A stretch of DNA of 43,338 nucleotides. Origin: Candidatus Aminicenantota bacterium. GTDB lineage: Bacteria; Acidobacteriota; Aminicenantia; Aminicenantales; Aminicenantaceae. Position 1 is the stretch's first letter. Each line of letters begins with the position of its first letter. Location of the stretch: NCBI GenBank assembly GCA_020348385.1, contig CP070750.1:346499-389836 (forward strand). The letters are read 5' to 3'. Shown here one piece after another: positions 16,350 through 26,417 of the stretch. The position numbers and the translations under genes are program-made. The notes under the pieces were generated by a model. It ran no database searches. It saw only the letters and a list, made by a program, of their open reading frames with translations, and was not told the origin of the DNA.

Positions 16350-17951
16350 GTGGAAAAAATCAAAAAAAACCTGAATTATATAGCACTGGCATTGATATTG
16401 CTGGCGTTCGTGTCCTTCCGAATCTGGCCTTATAAAAAGGCAGCGCCTACCATCCTCTTTTCCATGGGGATCATAGCCCTGGTCACATACATCGTGATGA
16501 ATCTGGCTATCTTGAAACAGAGTTTTAAGAGAAAGTCTTTCATCTATTCCAGCAACCTGCTTCTCGTTATCGTTCTTGTGATCGGTATTTTGGCCATCAT
16601 CAACTACTTCTTCGCCAAACACCACTTCAGGATGGACTTCACCGAATCGAAACTCCACAGTCTTTCAGACCAGTCCGTGACCGTGCTTAAAGCATTGGAC
16701 GAGGATGTCAACATCAAGCTTTTTTTCCGTGAGGGCAACTATGGCCGAGCAGGCATGGAACATCTTATGGAGATCTACTCCTACCACTCGAACAAGGTCA
16801 AATACGAGTTCATCGATCCAGACAAAAATCCCGGTCTGGTTAAACGATACGAAATCGCCGAGGACGGTACCGCGATATTCGAAAGCGGTGAAAAAGAGAG
16901 TCGCATCACTTCCAACTCGGAAGAGGATATCACCAATGCCATCATTGAAATTTCGCGAGAGGGGAAAAAAGTCATTTATTTTCTCGAAGGGCATGGAGAA
17001 GCGAGCCTTGAGGAGGCTGGAGACAACGGATACTCCATCGCCAAGGACGAACTGGAAAAGTTGGCTTATGAAGTCAAAAATCTTGCCTTAGCTCTTGAAG
17101 ATAATTTTCCCGACGATATATCCCTGCTCATTATTCCCGGTCCGCAAAAAGACCTTCTCCCCAACGAACTGGAAACCATCAGGAACTATATCCAGACTGG
17201 GGGTCGTGTATTTTTTATGACTGATCCCGAAACTTCTCCTGTGCTGACGCCCTATCTTGCAGATTTTGGGGTGCAACTAGAAAGCGATTTGATCGTCGAT
17301 ACAGTATCCAGGCTCCTCGGCGGGGACTATTTCATGCCTGTTGTCAACGAATACGAATTGCACACCATAACGGATAAATTCCGATACGCAACTTTTTTTC
17401 CGTATGCCAGATCTGTGAGCCCAACAGAGGAAAAGCCTGAGGGCATCACCGTGGAGCCCATCGCAAAAAGCAGCCAAAATTCTTGGTCAGAACGTCAGCT
17501 CGATCAGCAGGAGGTCACTTTCAACGAAGAAAATGATGTTGGAGGGCCCATTTCTCTTGCTGTGGTCGTCACCATCCAGCCAAAAGAAGAAATCCAACCA
17601 ACGGAAACAGAACCAGAGGAAGAGGACACAGAACAGGAAAAGGAAAAACAGGATCCAGCAGAAGAGACCAAGCCTAAACAGGAGGGAAGAATAGCGGTTT
17701 TCGGTGACTCCGATTTCGTCACGAACAGATATTACTACCTATCCGGAAACGGGAACTTTTTTCTCAACACGGTCAACTGGCTCACAGAGGAAGAAGACCT
17801 TATCGCGATTCAACCCAAAACATCCTCTCCCCACACCATCCAACTCAGTCCGTCTCAAGGCCGGCTGATTTTCTTCGTCTCCTTGATCATCCTTCCCTTG
17901 GCGGTACTGATTACAGGAATTTCTGTATGGGTAAGGAGGAGATCCTTATGA
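16350..17951 (+). CDS. GldG-like ABC auxiliary protein
   Basis: This 533-residue protein starts with GTG, with GGAGG six bases upstream. Three N-terminal transmembrane helices (to about residue 85) are followed by FRMDFTESKLHSLSDQSVTVLKALDEDVNIKLFF, the opening of the periplasmic DUF7088/ABC_transp_aux domain. IYFLEGHGEASL and a GRVFFMTDPETSPV segment are typical of GldG. A linker around residues 410-445 is rich in Glu, Pro and Lys, and a last transmembrane helix lies near the C-terminus (LIFFVSLIILPLAVLITGISVW). It is an accessory subunit of the ABC system and probably contacts envelope substrates. Confidence 0.88.
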   Translation: MEKIKKNLNYIALALILLAFVSFRIWPYKKAAPTILFSMGIIALVTYIVMNLAILKQSFKRKSFIYSSNLLLVIVLVIGILAIINYFFAKHHFRMDFTESKLHSLSDQSVTVLKALDEDVNIKLFFREGNYGRAGMEHLMEIYSYHSNKVKYEFIDPDKNPGLVKRYEIAEDGTAIFESGEKESRITSNSEEDITNAIIEISREGKKVIYFLEGHGEASLEEAGDNGYSIAKDELEKLAYEVKNLALALEDNFPDDISLLIIPGPQKDLLPNELETIRNYIQTGGRVFFMTDPETSPVLTPYLADFGVQLESDLIVDTVSRLLGGDYFMPVVNEYELHTITDKFRYATFFPYARSVSPTEEKPEGITVEPIAKSSQNSWSERQLDQQEVTFNEENDVGGPISLAVVVTIQPKEEIQPTETEPEEEDTEQEKEKQDPAEETKPKQEGRIAVFGDSDFVTNRYYYLSGNGNFFLNTVNWLTEEEDLIAIQPKTSSPHTIQLSPSQGRLIFFVSLIILPLAVLITGISVWVRRRSL

Positions 17952-19318
17952 GATTCAAGTCCACTCTTATCCTTCTGAGTATTTTCATCCTGCTATTCGT
18001 GGCTGTTTATTTTTTCGAGTTCAGGAATCAGGGAGAAAAAAATACAGATGACATGCTTGTCTCGATCGACTCAGAAGATGTCGAAAAAATGATCTTCAGG
18101 GACTTGGGGCAAACGATTCAATTTCAGCGAGAGGAAGAAGAATGGTTGATCACGAATCCGATCAAAGCCAGGGCAGATAAGTATGAAGTCAACCGGATGG
18201 CAGACGATTTTTCCAGCCTCCGGATCGAAAGAGTTGTGGAGGCCGAGCCCTCTGACCTTGAAAAATACGGGATCCCTCAAAGGGAAATAGAGCTTTTCAT
18301 CAAAGGCCAGGATTCCCCCTTAAATATTCTGATTGGAATGGAAAATCCGCTGGATAACACATTTTTTGCAAAAAGGGCAGATGAAACCAAAGTGGTTTTG
18401 ATTCCAAGCAGTCTGAAAACTCTCTTGGAAAAAAAAGTCTTTGATTTCAGGCAAAAAGACATCTTCAAATTCGACTCCGATCAAGCCAAGAGCGTGAAAC
18501 TACGGGCACAAGAAGTTCAATGGGAGGCGGAAAAAGTGGAGGACGACTGGTTCCTCAGAAAGCCTGTCAATGCCCTAGCCCAAAATAGCAAGATCAACGA
18601 CATTCTGAACGCCTTGTCCAATCTTAAAGCATCGGCTTTCGTATCGGAACAAAAGCAAGAAGAGGAAATCAAAGATTACGGGCTCGATAAACCGGACTAC
18701 GAAGTCATGATCACCTTCCCGGTCGAAAACAGAGAGGTGCATTTTTTCATCCATGAAAAAGATGACAAAGTTCATGCCACCTCTTCGGTTTCCTCGAAGA
18801 TTCTTCAAGTGGAGGATCCCATACTCTCCGATCTCAAAAAAGAACCGAGTGATCTCCGAGACAAGGAAGTTGCCAATTTTTTCACCTGGGAGGTGAAAAA
18901 ACTTCAGATAAACAAAGGACTAACAACACTGATATTGACGAAGGATGAAGAAGAAAACTGGCATTTCGAAAAACCGGAACTCCAAGAGGCCAACAAAGAA
19001 AAGATTCAATCATTCCTCAGAAAATTGGAAGCTTTGGAGAGCGAGGAATTCGTAGACCCACCGCTAAATCTGGTAGACATAGGACTGGATGTCCCTCAAG
19101 CCGAGATCAAGATCTGGACAGGAGGTGAAGAGGAAACTCCCGAGGAAGTGATCATTCTAATAGGGGCCGAAGACAAAGATTCCAAAAAACTGTTCGTTAA
19201 GAACGACCGATTTCAGTATGTGTTCAAGGTGGATTCTGCCTTTTTAGAAGAATTTCCCGAACAAGCAGAAAACTGGAAGAGTACACCCGAAACAGAGAAA
19301 ATTGAAGAAAAAGACTAG
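17948..19318 (+). CDS. DUF4340 domain membrane-anchored protein
   Basis: This 456-residue protein begins with one transmembrane helix (MRFKSTLILLSIFILLFVAVYFF) and continues with repeated DUF4340-like blocks. These have the pattern of a short strand, a Trp-Phe/Leu hydrophobic core (EEWLITNPIKARAD, DDWFLRKPVNALAQ, ENWHFEKPELQEAN) and KYGI/DYGL turns. Proteins of this family nearly always follow GldG-like genes, as here, and face the periplasm; their activity is unknown. The start at 17948 overlaps the GldG stop as ATGA with AGGAGG upstream. The stop codon TAG is shared, as the palindrome CTAG, with the stop of the opposite gene. Confidence 0.85.
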   Translation: MRFKSTLILLSIFILLFVAVYFFEFRNQGEKNTDDMLVSIDSEDVEKMIFRDLGQTIQFQREEEEWLITNPIKARADKYEVNRMADDFSSLRIERVVEAEPSDLEKYGIPQREIELFIKGQDSPLNILIGMENPLDNTFFAKRADETKVVLIPSSLKTLLEKKVFDFRQKDIFKFDSDQAKSVKLRAQEVQWEAEKVEDDWFLRKPVNALAQNSKINDILNALSNLKASAFVSEQKQEEEIKDYGLDKPDYEVMITFPVENREVHFFIHEKDDKVHATSSVSSKILQVEDPILSDLKKEPSDLRDKEVANFFTWEVKKLQINKGLTTLILTKDEEENWHFEKPELQEANKEKIQSFLRKLEALESEEFVDPPLNLVDIGLDVPQAEIKIWTGGEEETPEEVIILIGAEDKDSKKLFVKNDRFQYVFKVDSAFLEEFPEQAENWKSTPETEKIEEKD

Positions 19319-20988
19319 GCCTTTTTGATGACCACTACTGTCTGGTCATCCATTTGTTCGGTATCAGCTGTGAATGTTTCGACTTCTTTTTGAATTGCTC
19401 CAATAAGCTCATGCGCCAACAGCTTAGAATTTTTCTTTAGCAGTTTGACCAGTTTTTCCTCTTCGAATTCCATATTGTCCTTATTGCGACTCTCGGTAAT
19501 CCCGTCGGTGAACAGAAGTGTTGTATCCCCCTGATTCAACGTTATGCTTTGAGCCGTGTACTCGACATTGGGAAACATTCCCAGACACAATCCGGAGCTT
19601 TCCAATCTGCTTATCTTCCCCTTTTTATCCATAACGATCGGAGGATTGTGCCCGGCATTGACAAATTTCAACTCTCCGCTCTTCATATTTAACTCGCAAA
19701 AGAAAAAAGTGATGAAACTGTTAATGGAAGAACTCCGGTGGATAAAATCATTCAATTTTACCGTCATCTTTTCGATGTCGTAATGGATGTGGACTTCAGA
19801 GTGGAGAGATGCTCTCAAGGAGGCCATGAGGAGAGAGGCACTGACACCCTTTCCCGACACATCAGCGATCGTAATGCCCAGGCGATCCGATCCGATTGGG
19901 ATATAATCGTAATAGTCTCCTCCAACCTGATAGCATGGGATCATATAGCCAGTTATGTCGAAGCCTTTGCATTCCGGCGTTTCTTTCGGCAAAAAATCCT
20001 TTTGGATCTGGGCCGCCAGAGAAAGCTCCTTCTCCATCTTATCCCTTTCTCTTTCCACTTCGATCTGCCTGGAATTCTCGATTTTTACCGCAGCCAAGTT
20101 GGCCAGAAGGGTTAAGAGCTTCATATCTTCATCGCTAAAAGGTTTCAAAAGGGATATTCTGTCAGAATAGATGATACCGATAATTTCTTTGTTATTCCAT
20201 AATGGCACACACACAGCGGAATGGATGTTCATCTTCACGATGCTATCTCTGGATTTGAACCGAGGATCAGCCTGGACATCGGAAATCAGGACGGATGAAT
20301 GCTTATTCATGACCATATTCACGATACTTTGGCTCACCAAAATTCTTTGATCCATCAGGCGTTTGTTGTTTATCCGGATAACCTTGGGGATAAGTTGAGC
20401 CGGATTTCCTTCCTTCAGCATCAAAATTCCCCGGTCCATCGGGAGATTCTCTCCGATAAGATCCATCACATGGTCCAATAGCTCATTCAACGGCATATGC
20501 AAAACCAGGGCCTTGCTGACTTCACTTATGACAGAAAAGGATCTGTGTTCTGTTTTAATCTTATCGATGTCCATGTCCTTCGCTGTCGCCCTTATGGTGG
20601 TGCTGATATCCGGCTTTTTAAGGACTTCTTTTAGATGCATGATTGTATTGATATTAGCAGAAGATGGCCCTGCATCTGTCATCTCAACATTTGTGGAAAG
20701 TTCTTTATCGAAGACAATCCGGGTGGAACCGATTAATATTTCATCCCCTTTGTTCAGTTCTGTTTCCCGTTGAACTCTTTTGCCATTCAGAAAAGTCCCG
20801 TTTTTGCTATTGTTATCCCTGATCATGTACCGGGAATCTTTTGGGTAAATGAGAGCATGATTCCCTGAAGAAAAAGGATCCTGGATCGGGATATCGTTGT
20901 CCCCAGATCTTCCTAGAGAAATTTTCTTATCCTTAAGGGAGTACTGAAAGAATTCTCCTTTTTTAGGATAAACAAACAATCTAGGCAT
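19315..20988 (-). CDS. FHA-GAF-SpoIIE (PP2C) phosphatase, RsbU-like
   Basis: This 557-residue cytoplasmic protein has three domains. An FHA domain lies at about residues 1-98 (ISLGRSGDNDI, then SKNGTFLNGKRV) and should bind a phosphothreonine partner. A GAF domain lies at about 150-310. A SpoIIE/PP2C phosphatase domain runs from about 330 to the end, with QIQKDFLP, GGDYYDYI, ADVSGKGVSASLLMA, NAGHNPP, LLFTDGITESRN and DDQTVVVI. Such enzymes dephosphorylate STAS anti-anti-sigma proteins in partner-switching pathways. A STAS gene lies at the head of the same operon (26379), so it is a likely substrate. The FHA input suggests control by Ser/Thr phosphorylation. The gene lies 41 bases after the transporter stop. 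Confidence 0.93.
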   Translation of the reverse strand: MPRLFVYPKKGEFFQYSLKDKKISLGRSGDNDIPIQDPFSSGNHALIYPKDSRYMIRDNNSKNGTFLNGKRVQRETELNKGDEILIGSTRIVFDKELSTNVEMTDAGPSSANINTIMHLKEVLKKPDISTTIRATAKDMDIDKIKTEHRSFSVISEVSKALVLHMPLNELLDHVMDLIGENLPMDRGILMLKEGNPAQLIPKVIRINNKRLMDQRILVSQSIVNMVMNKHSSVLISDVQADPRFKSRDSIVKMNIHSAVCVPLWNNKEIIGIIYSDRISLLKPFSDEDMKLLTLLANLAAVKIENSRQIEVERERDKMEKELSLAAQIQKDFLPKETPECKGFDITGYMIPCYQVGGDYYDYIPIGSDRLGITIADVSGKGVSASLLMASLRASLHSEVHIHYDIEKMTVKLNDFIHRSSSINSFITFFFCELNMKSGELKFVNAGHNPPIVMDKKGKISRLESSGLCLGMFPNVEYTAQSITLNQGDTTLLFTDGITESRNKDNMEFEEEKLVKLLKKNSKLLAHELIGAIQKEVETFTADTEQMDDQTVVVIKKA

Positions 20989-21029
20989 TTGTCTTTTCTA
21001 TCCGATTATATGCCCAAAAAAAATGGAAT

Positions 21030-23504
21030 TCAAGAGGTTTCAGCCTTTTCTATATCCTTGAGCATCTTTTTACACCGCTTCACCCTGTCATCGAAGGATA
21101 TGTCATCTATCAGAGGAAAGATAAAGTCCCTCAATTCCCGCTTCAATAAGTTGTCAAGAAGCTCGCATGAATAATCGATCGATTTTTTTGTCCCTGAGCT
21201 GATGTTTTGATAGGCTCTTAGGATGTCTTCGTGTGGATAGATAAGACTCAGCAATTCGAACATGTGTTTAAGGGAACGTGCCAGGTTATTTTCTAGATCA
21301 GAAACAAGGTTGGTTTTTTTTTCATCTGACATCAGATCATTCATTTCAAGCAGAATCAGGTAACTCTTTTTGATGACAAAAAAAAGCTCAGGCTCTATAT
21401 ATCGATTTTGGAATCGTATGTTTGGATCTTTAGAACGTAATTTGAACAATGCCTCCACAAGCTCCGATTCTAAGTAAAATCTCCCCCTTTTCAATTCCAT
21501 GGCCATCAAGTCTGCAGCTCGCTGAGTTCCGATTTGGAACATGATATTGGGGATAGCTTTTCGTATCTGGATATTTTCGTCCTCATCTGCCAAATAGTCC
21601 TTCAATGTCCCTAAAATTTTTGTTCCAAATTCTATCAATGCTTGACTTGCCACCCCGGAAGATATCGGATTTTTCAGCTGGGCTATGATAATCGGGACAA
21701 ACACTCGTTTTTTTAGCTTCCCTGCACTCTCCACAGCATACCGAAAAACTTCTGGAGATTCTTCCTTTAGGAGACGACTCAAATGAGGGATGAAAGAAGA
21801 GCTGGGTTCCATCATCCCGATCACTTTCGCCGCTTCCATCTTCGCAACTTTAGCCTCCTTGCTCTGATCTTCAACAATTCTAGCGATCTGTTCTTTCATC
21901 AATTCTTGGTACACATCCAAGGACATGATTTCTTTTATTTGGGTATCGATATGCTCTTCCTCAATGGCATCATCCATCTCGGGGAGGAGGGCCTCCCCAT
22001 CCAATTCTAAAAGGGAGTCCATGGAACACGCTCTAATTTCATCACATTTGCTGGAGATTATTTTTTTCAGTTCTGGACTCAATTTTTCGCTTTTAATAAG
22101 ATCAAAAACGTTCATGGCATACAAAACACTGCTTCTCTGCTTATTATGCAAGGTGTCAAAAACCAATTTGGTCATATCCACATCGATTTTGTCGCTGATA
22201 AATGTATCAGCATCTTGCCATTTTATCTTCAAATTCTTTTTGACCAGACCTACATACTCTTTGGTGACCATCCAATTGAGCCCCAACCAAATAAGAATGA
22301 ATAAAACAATTACAAAGCTGATTTGTTTGACCGAGAACCCTAAAACGTTAAAGAACAGCAGCAGGAGAATAGCTGCAAATCCTTTGGCGAATTTGTTCAC
22401 AAACATATCGATGAACACCTTGGCTCTGTATTTAATGTCGGGGGATACTGGCACATACAGAAGCTCACGAACAGACTGACTGAGGGAATGCGCCAAGCTT
22501 TTATCTGTGCCTTTGAGTGAAACTGCCCAGTAGATCGATGCCGCTGCCGGGATAAAAAACACAGCCAAAGTTCCGATCAACAATATCATGGGAGTGATCA
22601 GAAGGGCCGTTCGTATCCCAAAATTTTTAAGGATCCGGCTAGTAGCCAACACATGCAGAAAATAGGAAAAGATTAATAGGATTGTGAAAAAACTGCCCAA
22701 AAAAGCTGTTCGGGTATCCAGATCTAAGAAACTTTGTTTTATAACGTTGTTAAACTGAAAATCGATTAGAGTGGTGACCACGATGGCCGAAGCCATTATT
22801 CCGCTCAGGATAACCAAATGTCGATTCTTGGCCAACATTTGAAAGCTTTTTGGATAACCCACCTTTTCTTTCTTTTTTCCTCTTGCGGCTCCCAATTCGA
22901 CTTTTTCTTTATGTGTTTTGGCACCCCGCAGGAAATTCAAAAGGATAAATCCCATACATAAAAAAACAGGACAAGTTAACAATAGATCTTCGGTCTTGAT
23001 TACTTTAACCAACAAACTAGCTAGAAAAGCGCCCGCAATGCCCCCTAACAACCCTCCGCTTACCAAAAATCCAACCAATCTCTTGGCTTGTCGTGGATTG
23101 TAGGCATCATTGACAAGAATCCAGAATTGGGTTACCGATGTGATCGTAAAAACATCAGTCCAAAACCAAAATACCAGCGAGTGCCATTTCCAATTGATCT
23201 TGAACAGCCACCAGAAAAACAAAAGGTTAAGGATAAAAAATGCCAGAGTGATAGAAATATACAGCTGGCGGTTCATGGTGCGCAAAAGCCTCGAATTTAG
23301 CGTGACAACAAATCCAATCATCAGGGCGGTAGTCATATATGCCAAAGGAAGGTTTTCGAATGAAAGCCACTCTAAAAACAAAGATATTTTAACCGGCTTA
23401 ATGATGTAAGCCGTGGCTGTTATTAAAAAAAAGTAGAAAAACAGAAGAATAGAAGATGCCATTTCATCCTGCCGGACATCCACAAAACGCGACATTATTT
23501 TCAT
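21030..23504 (-). CDS. NTT/ADP-ATP translocase-like membrane protein with HEAT repeats (1)
   Basis: This 824-residue protein has an N-terminal half of about 11-12 transmembrane helices related to the nucleotide transporter (NTT, Npt/Tlc) family. ATAYIIKPVKISLFLEWLS, PRQAKRLVGFLVSGGLLGGIAG and GTDKSLAHSLSQSVRELLYVPVSPDIKYRAKVFIDMFVNKFAKG are its best-conserved parts. The C-terminal cytoplasmic half (from about residue 430) is alpha-helical with HEAT-like repeats (EVFRYAVESAGKL, NIQIRKAIPNIMFQIG). The start was placed at the ATG at 23502-23504, which overlaps the upstream stop as TGATGA and has GGAG five bases before it. It is the tandem paralogue of the next gene. Family membership is clear, but the substrate is unknown: many members outside intracellular parasites have not been tested. 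Confidence 0.85.
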   Translation of the reverse strand: MKIMSRFVDVRQDEMASSILLFFYFFLITATAYIIKPVKISLFLEWLSFENLPLAYMTTALMIGFVVTLNSRLLRTMNRQLYISITLAFFILNLLFFWWLFKINWKWHSLVFWFWTDVFTITSVTQFWILVNDAYNPRQAKRLVGFLVSGGLLGGIAGAFLASLLVKVIKTEDLLLTCPVFLCMGFILLNFLRGAKTHKEKVELGAARGKKKEKVGYPKSFQMLAKNRHLVILSGIMASAIVVTTLIDFQFNNVIKQSFLDLDTRTAFLGSFFTILLIFSYFLHVLATSRILKNFGIRTALLITPMILLIGTLAVFFIPAAASIYWAVSLKGTDKSLAHSLSQSVRELLYVPVSPDIKYRAKVFIDMFVNKFAKGFAAILLLLFFNVLGFSVKQISFVIVLFILIWLGLNWMVTKEYVGLVKKNLKIKWQDADTFISDKIDVDMTKLVFDTLHNKQRSSVLYAMNVFDLIKSEKLSPELKKIISSKCDEIRACSMDSLLELDGEALLPEMDDAIEEEHIDTQIKEIMSLDVYQELMKEQIARIVEDQSKEAKVAKMEAAKVIGMMEPSSSFIPHLSRLLKEESPEVFRYAVESAGKLKKRVFVPIIIAQLKNPISSGVASQALIEFGTKILGTLKDYLADEDENIQIRKAIPNIMFQIGTQRAADLMAMELKRGRFYLESELVEALFKLRSKDPNIRFQNRYIEPELFFVIKKSYLILLEMNDLMSDEKKTNLVSDLENNLARSLKHMFELLSLIYPHEDILRAYQNISSGTKKSIDYSCELLDNLLKRELRDFIFPLIDDISFDDRVKRCKKMLKDIEKAETS

Positions 23505-25996
23505 CAAAACTCCGGAAAATCTTTCCTCAGCGCCGCGCACGCTTTTGCCCTCTCTACCTGTGACAGATCTTCCACTATTGGCAAAATGGCTGCTCTAATT
23601 TCCTTTTCCAAAATGTTATCGAGAAGCTCAACTGCATAGGCAACATCTTTTTTTGTACCCGTTTGAATGTTCTGTAAAGCTTTGGCAACATCCTCATGCG
23701 GATAGATCAATCCCAGCAGTTTGAAGATGTTCATCAAAGAGTTTGTTAATTCATAGGACATAACCCTGCAAATTTCTTCATCCTTTCCTTTGGATTCTTT
23801 ATCTGCGAATTCAACGAATTGCTCGTAATAAGATTTGAGTTTTTGTTTTATTTTTTTCTTGATGAGATCTTCATAAAACTCTATTTCTGGCATCTCTGAT
23901 CGAATCCTGTCCAGAGCATCGATGAGTTCCGAATCCATTTCTTCGTTATTCTCATCCAGCTCCCACAACATATAATCCGCTGCCTCTTGAGTTCCAATAT
24001 GAGCCAAGATAGAAACAACGGCTTTTCTCAATTCAAGGTCTTCATCAGAATCACATAGATAATCAGCTAAGCTCCCAAGGATTCTTAATCCGTATTTTTC
24101 AAGCGCCGCAGCAGCATCGCTATGTGTTGGGGGATCCTGCAAGCTTTGGATGAGAACGGGGACATATTCTCTTTTCCTGAGTTTTGCTGCGCTTTCGATG
24201 GCATACTTTCGGACTTCAGAAGAATCATCCACCAGTAGCTCTTCGAGTTTCTGAATTATCGGGGAATCTAATGTCAGGAATCCGATTCCCTTGGCGATTT
24301 CCATCCTTGCTGTCTCCGCATTCGAGCTTTTGTCAGAAAGGACTTTATCGATGTACTCCTTCATCACGTTTTCATACACATCAAGGGACATGATTTCTTG
24401 GATCTCCTTTCCCATCACATCATTATTGTCCACATCATCCATCCGAATAAAAGCTGATGAATCGGCTTCAAAAAATGTTCCCAATGAAGAGGGCGCCATA
24501 TCCTCTGCCTGCACGGAAAGCAATTGCCTGAGCTCAGGGGTAAGTTTTCCTCTTTTCATCAGTTCGAATACATGCATGGCATACAGGTCCGGGCTTCGTT
24601 CTCTGCTTTCCAATGTATCGAAGATCAATTTCGTATAGTCCACATCCAATCCTACCTCGACCAACTTATCTGGCCTCGGCGCTGGGGGCGGGAGCTTCTT
24701 TTTAACCGAATTGACGTATTCCCGGCTTGCTCTCACAGTGAACACGATCCATCCCAAAATCATCACAATCGATACAAGACTCACGACTCTTACGAGCCCT
24801 TTGTAGTCTTGAATGCCAAAAGACATGATGATCAACAGGACCACAGCACCTAATCCTTTAGAAAACCTATCCACAAACATATCGATAAAAACAATGGCTT
24901 TATACTTGATATCCGGGGATACAGGAATAAAAAGAAGCTCTCGCGCTGATCTGTTTATCGAATAGGAAAGACTCTTATCACTTCCTTTGATAACAATGGC
25001 CATGACAAGACTTGCTGCAATCCCGATACCAAAAAAGCACAACAACAGAACCAAAGGATAGAGCAGCAGGCTAATCCGCACACCGTAGCGTCTGAAGAGT
25101 TTGCTCGTCATAAGGAGCGAAAGCAAAAATGCAAATACCATCAAGCCTGCATAAAAATATCCAAAAAAGCTGGTTAGATTTCCTGTCTCGTTATTCTGGA
25201 CGACTGTTTGGAATTGAAAATCTATGAGCGTGGACACAACCAAAGTTAAAATCACGATAGTGGCAATAAATCTTAAATAATTGTGCTCTTTAACCGATTT
25301 ATAGCTATCGCGAAAGCCTGGCTTGGTGGTCGTTCCAGCTTTTACATCTCCACTTTTTTCCTCTTTGTCTTGGACAGATTGTTCTCTCTTCTGCCATCGG
25401 AATATCCAATACACAAGTAGAGAGCAAACAAAAAGGAGTCCAGCTGATAAAAAAAGCAGGTTGTATTCAACATTCTCTTTAGCCAGGGATCCAGCCAGCA
25501 ATCCTCCAACAAATCCCCCCAGTATACCTCCACTAATGAAAAAACCACTCAATCTCTTGAATTCGCGGGGATTAAGAACATCGTTCACCGTGATCCAAAA
25601 TTGCGTATTGAGAACGATAATAAAAACATTAGCCCATACCCAAAAAATAATGGGTAACCCCTGCCATCCATAACCTGAGAAAATACGAAAAATCAAACAA
25701 GTAAGAAAAAAGAAAAGGATGCTCAAAGTTATCAATGCATACCGTGAGATTTTCACTTGGATTTTGGAATGGATTGCAACGACAAATCCTATGATAACGG
25801 CTGTCAGCAAATAGACCACAGGCAAGTACTGATACCCCAGTTCTTCCAGTAAGCTTGCGTTCCTTATGGGTTTGATAACGTTGTAGGCAGCAATAACAAG
25901 AAACAGATAGAAAAAAAGCAGGAAGGAAATCTTGAGTTCGTCGGGTTTGATTTTGACTATTCGGGAGAATATTCTATGAAGCCCGTCTTTTGCCAT
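23504..25996 (-). CDS. NTT/ADP-ATP translocase-like membrane protein with HEAT repeats (2)
   Basis: This 830-residue paralogue of the neighbouring protein has the same layout. The NTT-type membrane half has AYNVIKPIRNASLLEELG, NPREFKRLSGFFISGGILGGFVGG and SDKSLSYSINRSARELLFIPVSPDIKYKAIVFIDMFVDRFSKG. A long linker follows, then HEAT-like repeats (EVRKYAIESAAKLRKREYVPVLIQSLQD, DLELRKAVVSILAHIGTQEAADY). The two genes overlap by one base (TGATGA), so they are translated together and may form a heterodimer. The STAS gene ends 35 bases upstream. The HEAT region could bind a cytoplasmic partner or couple transport to the STAS/PP2C pair; this is an inference. Confidence 0.86.
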   Translation of the reverse strand: MAKDGLHRIFSRIVKIKPDELKISFLLFFYLFLVIAAYNVIKPIRNASLLEELGYQYLPVVYLLTAVIIGFVVAIHSKIQVKISRYALITLSILFFFLTCLIFRIFSGYGWQGLPIIFWVWANVFIIVLNTQFWITVNDVLNPREFKRLSGFFISGGILGGFVGGLLAGSLAKENVEYNLLFLSAGLLFVCSLLVYWIFRWQKREQSVQDKEEKSGDVKAGTTTKPGFRDSYKSVKEHNYLRFIATIVILTLVVSTLIDFQFQTVVQNNETGNLTSFFGYFYAGLMVFAFLLSLLMTSKLFRRYGVRISLLLYPLVLLLCFFGIGIAASLVMAIVIKGSDKSLSYSINRSARELLFIPVSPDIKYKAIVFIDMFVDRFSKGLGAVVLLIIMSFGIQDYKGLVRVVSLVSIVMILGWIVFTVRASREYVNSVKKKLPPPAPRPDKLVEVGLDVDYTKLIFDTLESRERSPDLYAMHVFELMKRGKLTPELRQLLSVQAEDMAPSSLGTFFEADSSAFIRMDDVDNNDVMGKEIQEIMSLDVYENVMKEYIDKVLSDKSSNAETARMEIAKGIGFLTLDSPIIQKLEELLVDDSSEVRKYAIESAAKLRKREYVPVLIQSLQDPPTHSDAAAALEKYGLRILGSLADYLCDSDEDLELRKAVVSILAHIGTQEAADYMLWELDENNEEMDSELIDALDRIRSEMPEIEFYEDLIKKKIKQKLKSYYEQFVEFADKESKGKDEEICRVMSYELTNSLMNIFKLLGLIYPHEDVAKALQNIQTGTKKDVAYAVELLDNILEKEIRAAILPIVEDLSQVERAKACAALRKDFPEF

Positions 25997-26031
25997 ATAC
26001 CGACTCTAAGCAAAAAGAGTCATGAACTGGC

Positions 26032-26379
26032 TTAATCACCCATGAAGCTATTCAGAGCCAATTCTTCTTCATCAAAAATTTCTAGCACCTTGGTGAGCAT
26101 GGTCACTTGGAATACGAGATAAAGCTTTTTGGAGATTTTAGCTATTTTCAGCTTTCCGCCTAAGTTATGCGTAGAAATGTAGCTGGCCAAAATTTCTCCC
26201 ACTCCAAAACTATCGATGAACTCTACGCTTTTGAAATTGAGCAGTATATTCCTCTTTCCCACATCCAACTGGTCCTTTACGAGTTGATGCAGTGTAACAT
26301 CCGTCACGTCTGATCTTCGAATTTCCCCTTCTATATCAAAAATGACAACATCGTCTTTTTCTCTGGCGTGAATTTCCAT
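26032..26379 (-). CDS. STAS domain anti-anti-sigma factor (RsbV/SpoIIAA-like)
   Basis: This 115-residue protein is a single STAS domain: MEIHAREKDDVVIFDIEGEI, then VGKRNILLNFKSVEFIDSFGVGEI, then GGKLKIAKISKKLYLVFQVTML. Ser57 in FIDSFGVGE is the candidate phosphorylation site, at the place used by RsbW-type kinases. The ATG at 26377-26379 was chosen over an upstream TTG at 26427 because that TTG lies before the -10 of a good promoter (26418-26446). It heads the operon STAS, NTT-HEAT, NTT-HEAT, FHA-GAF-PP2C. An RsbW-like kinase gene lies about 6.7 kb away (33052). Together they make a full partner-switching set. Confidence 0.9.
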   Translation of the reverse strand: MEIHAREKDDVVIFDIEGEIRRSDVTDVTLHQLVKDQLDVGKRNILLNFKSVEFIDSFGVGEILASYISTHNLGGKLKIAKISKKLYLVFQVTMLTKVLEIFDEEELALNSFMGD

Positions 26380-26417
26380 TTTTTCTAATTTCCCGTTAAA
26401 GATTATTTTCTCTTTAG

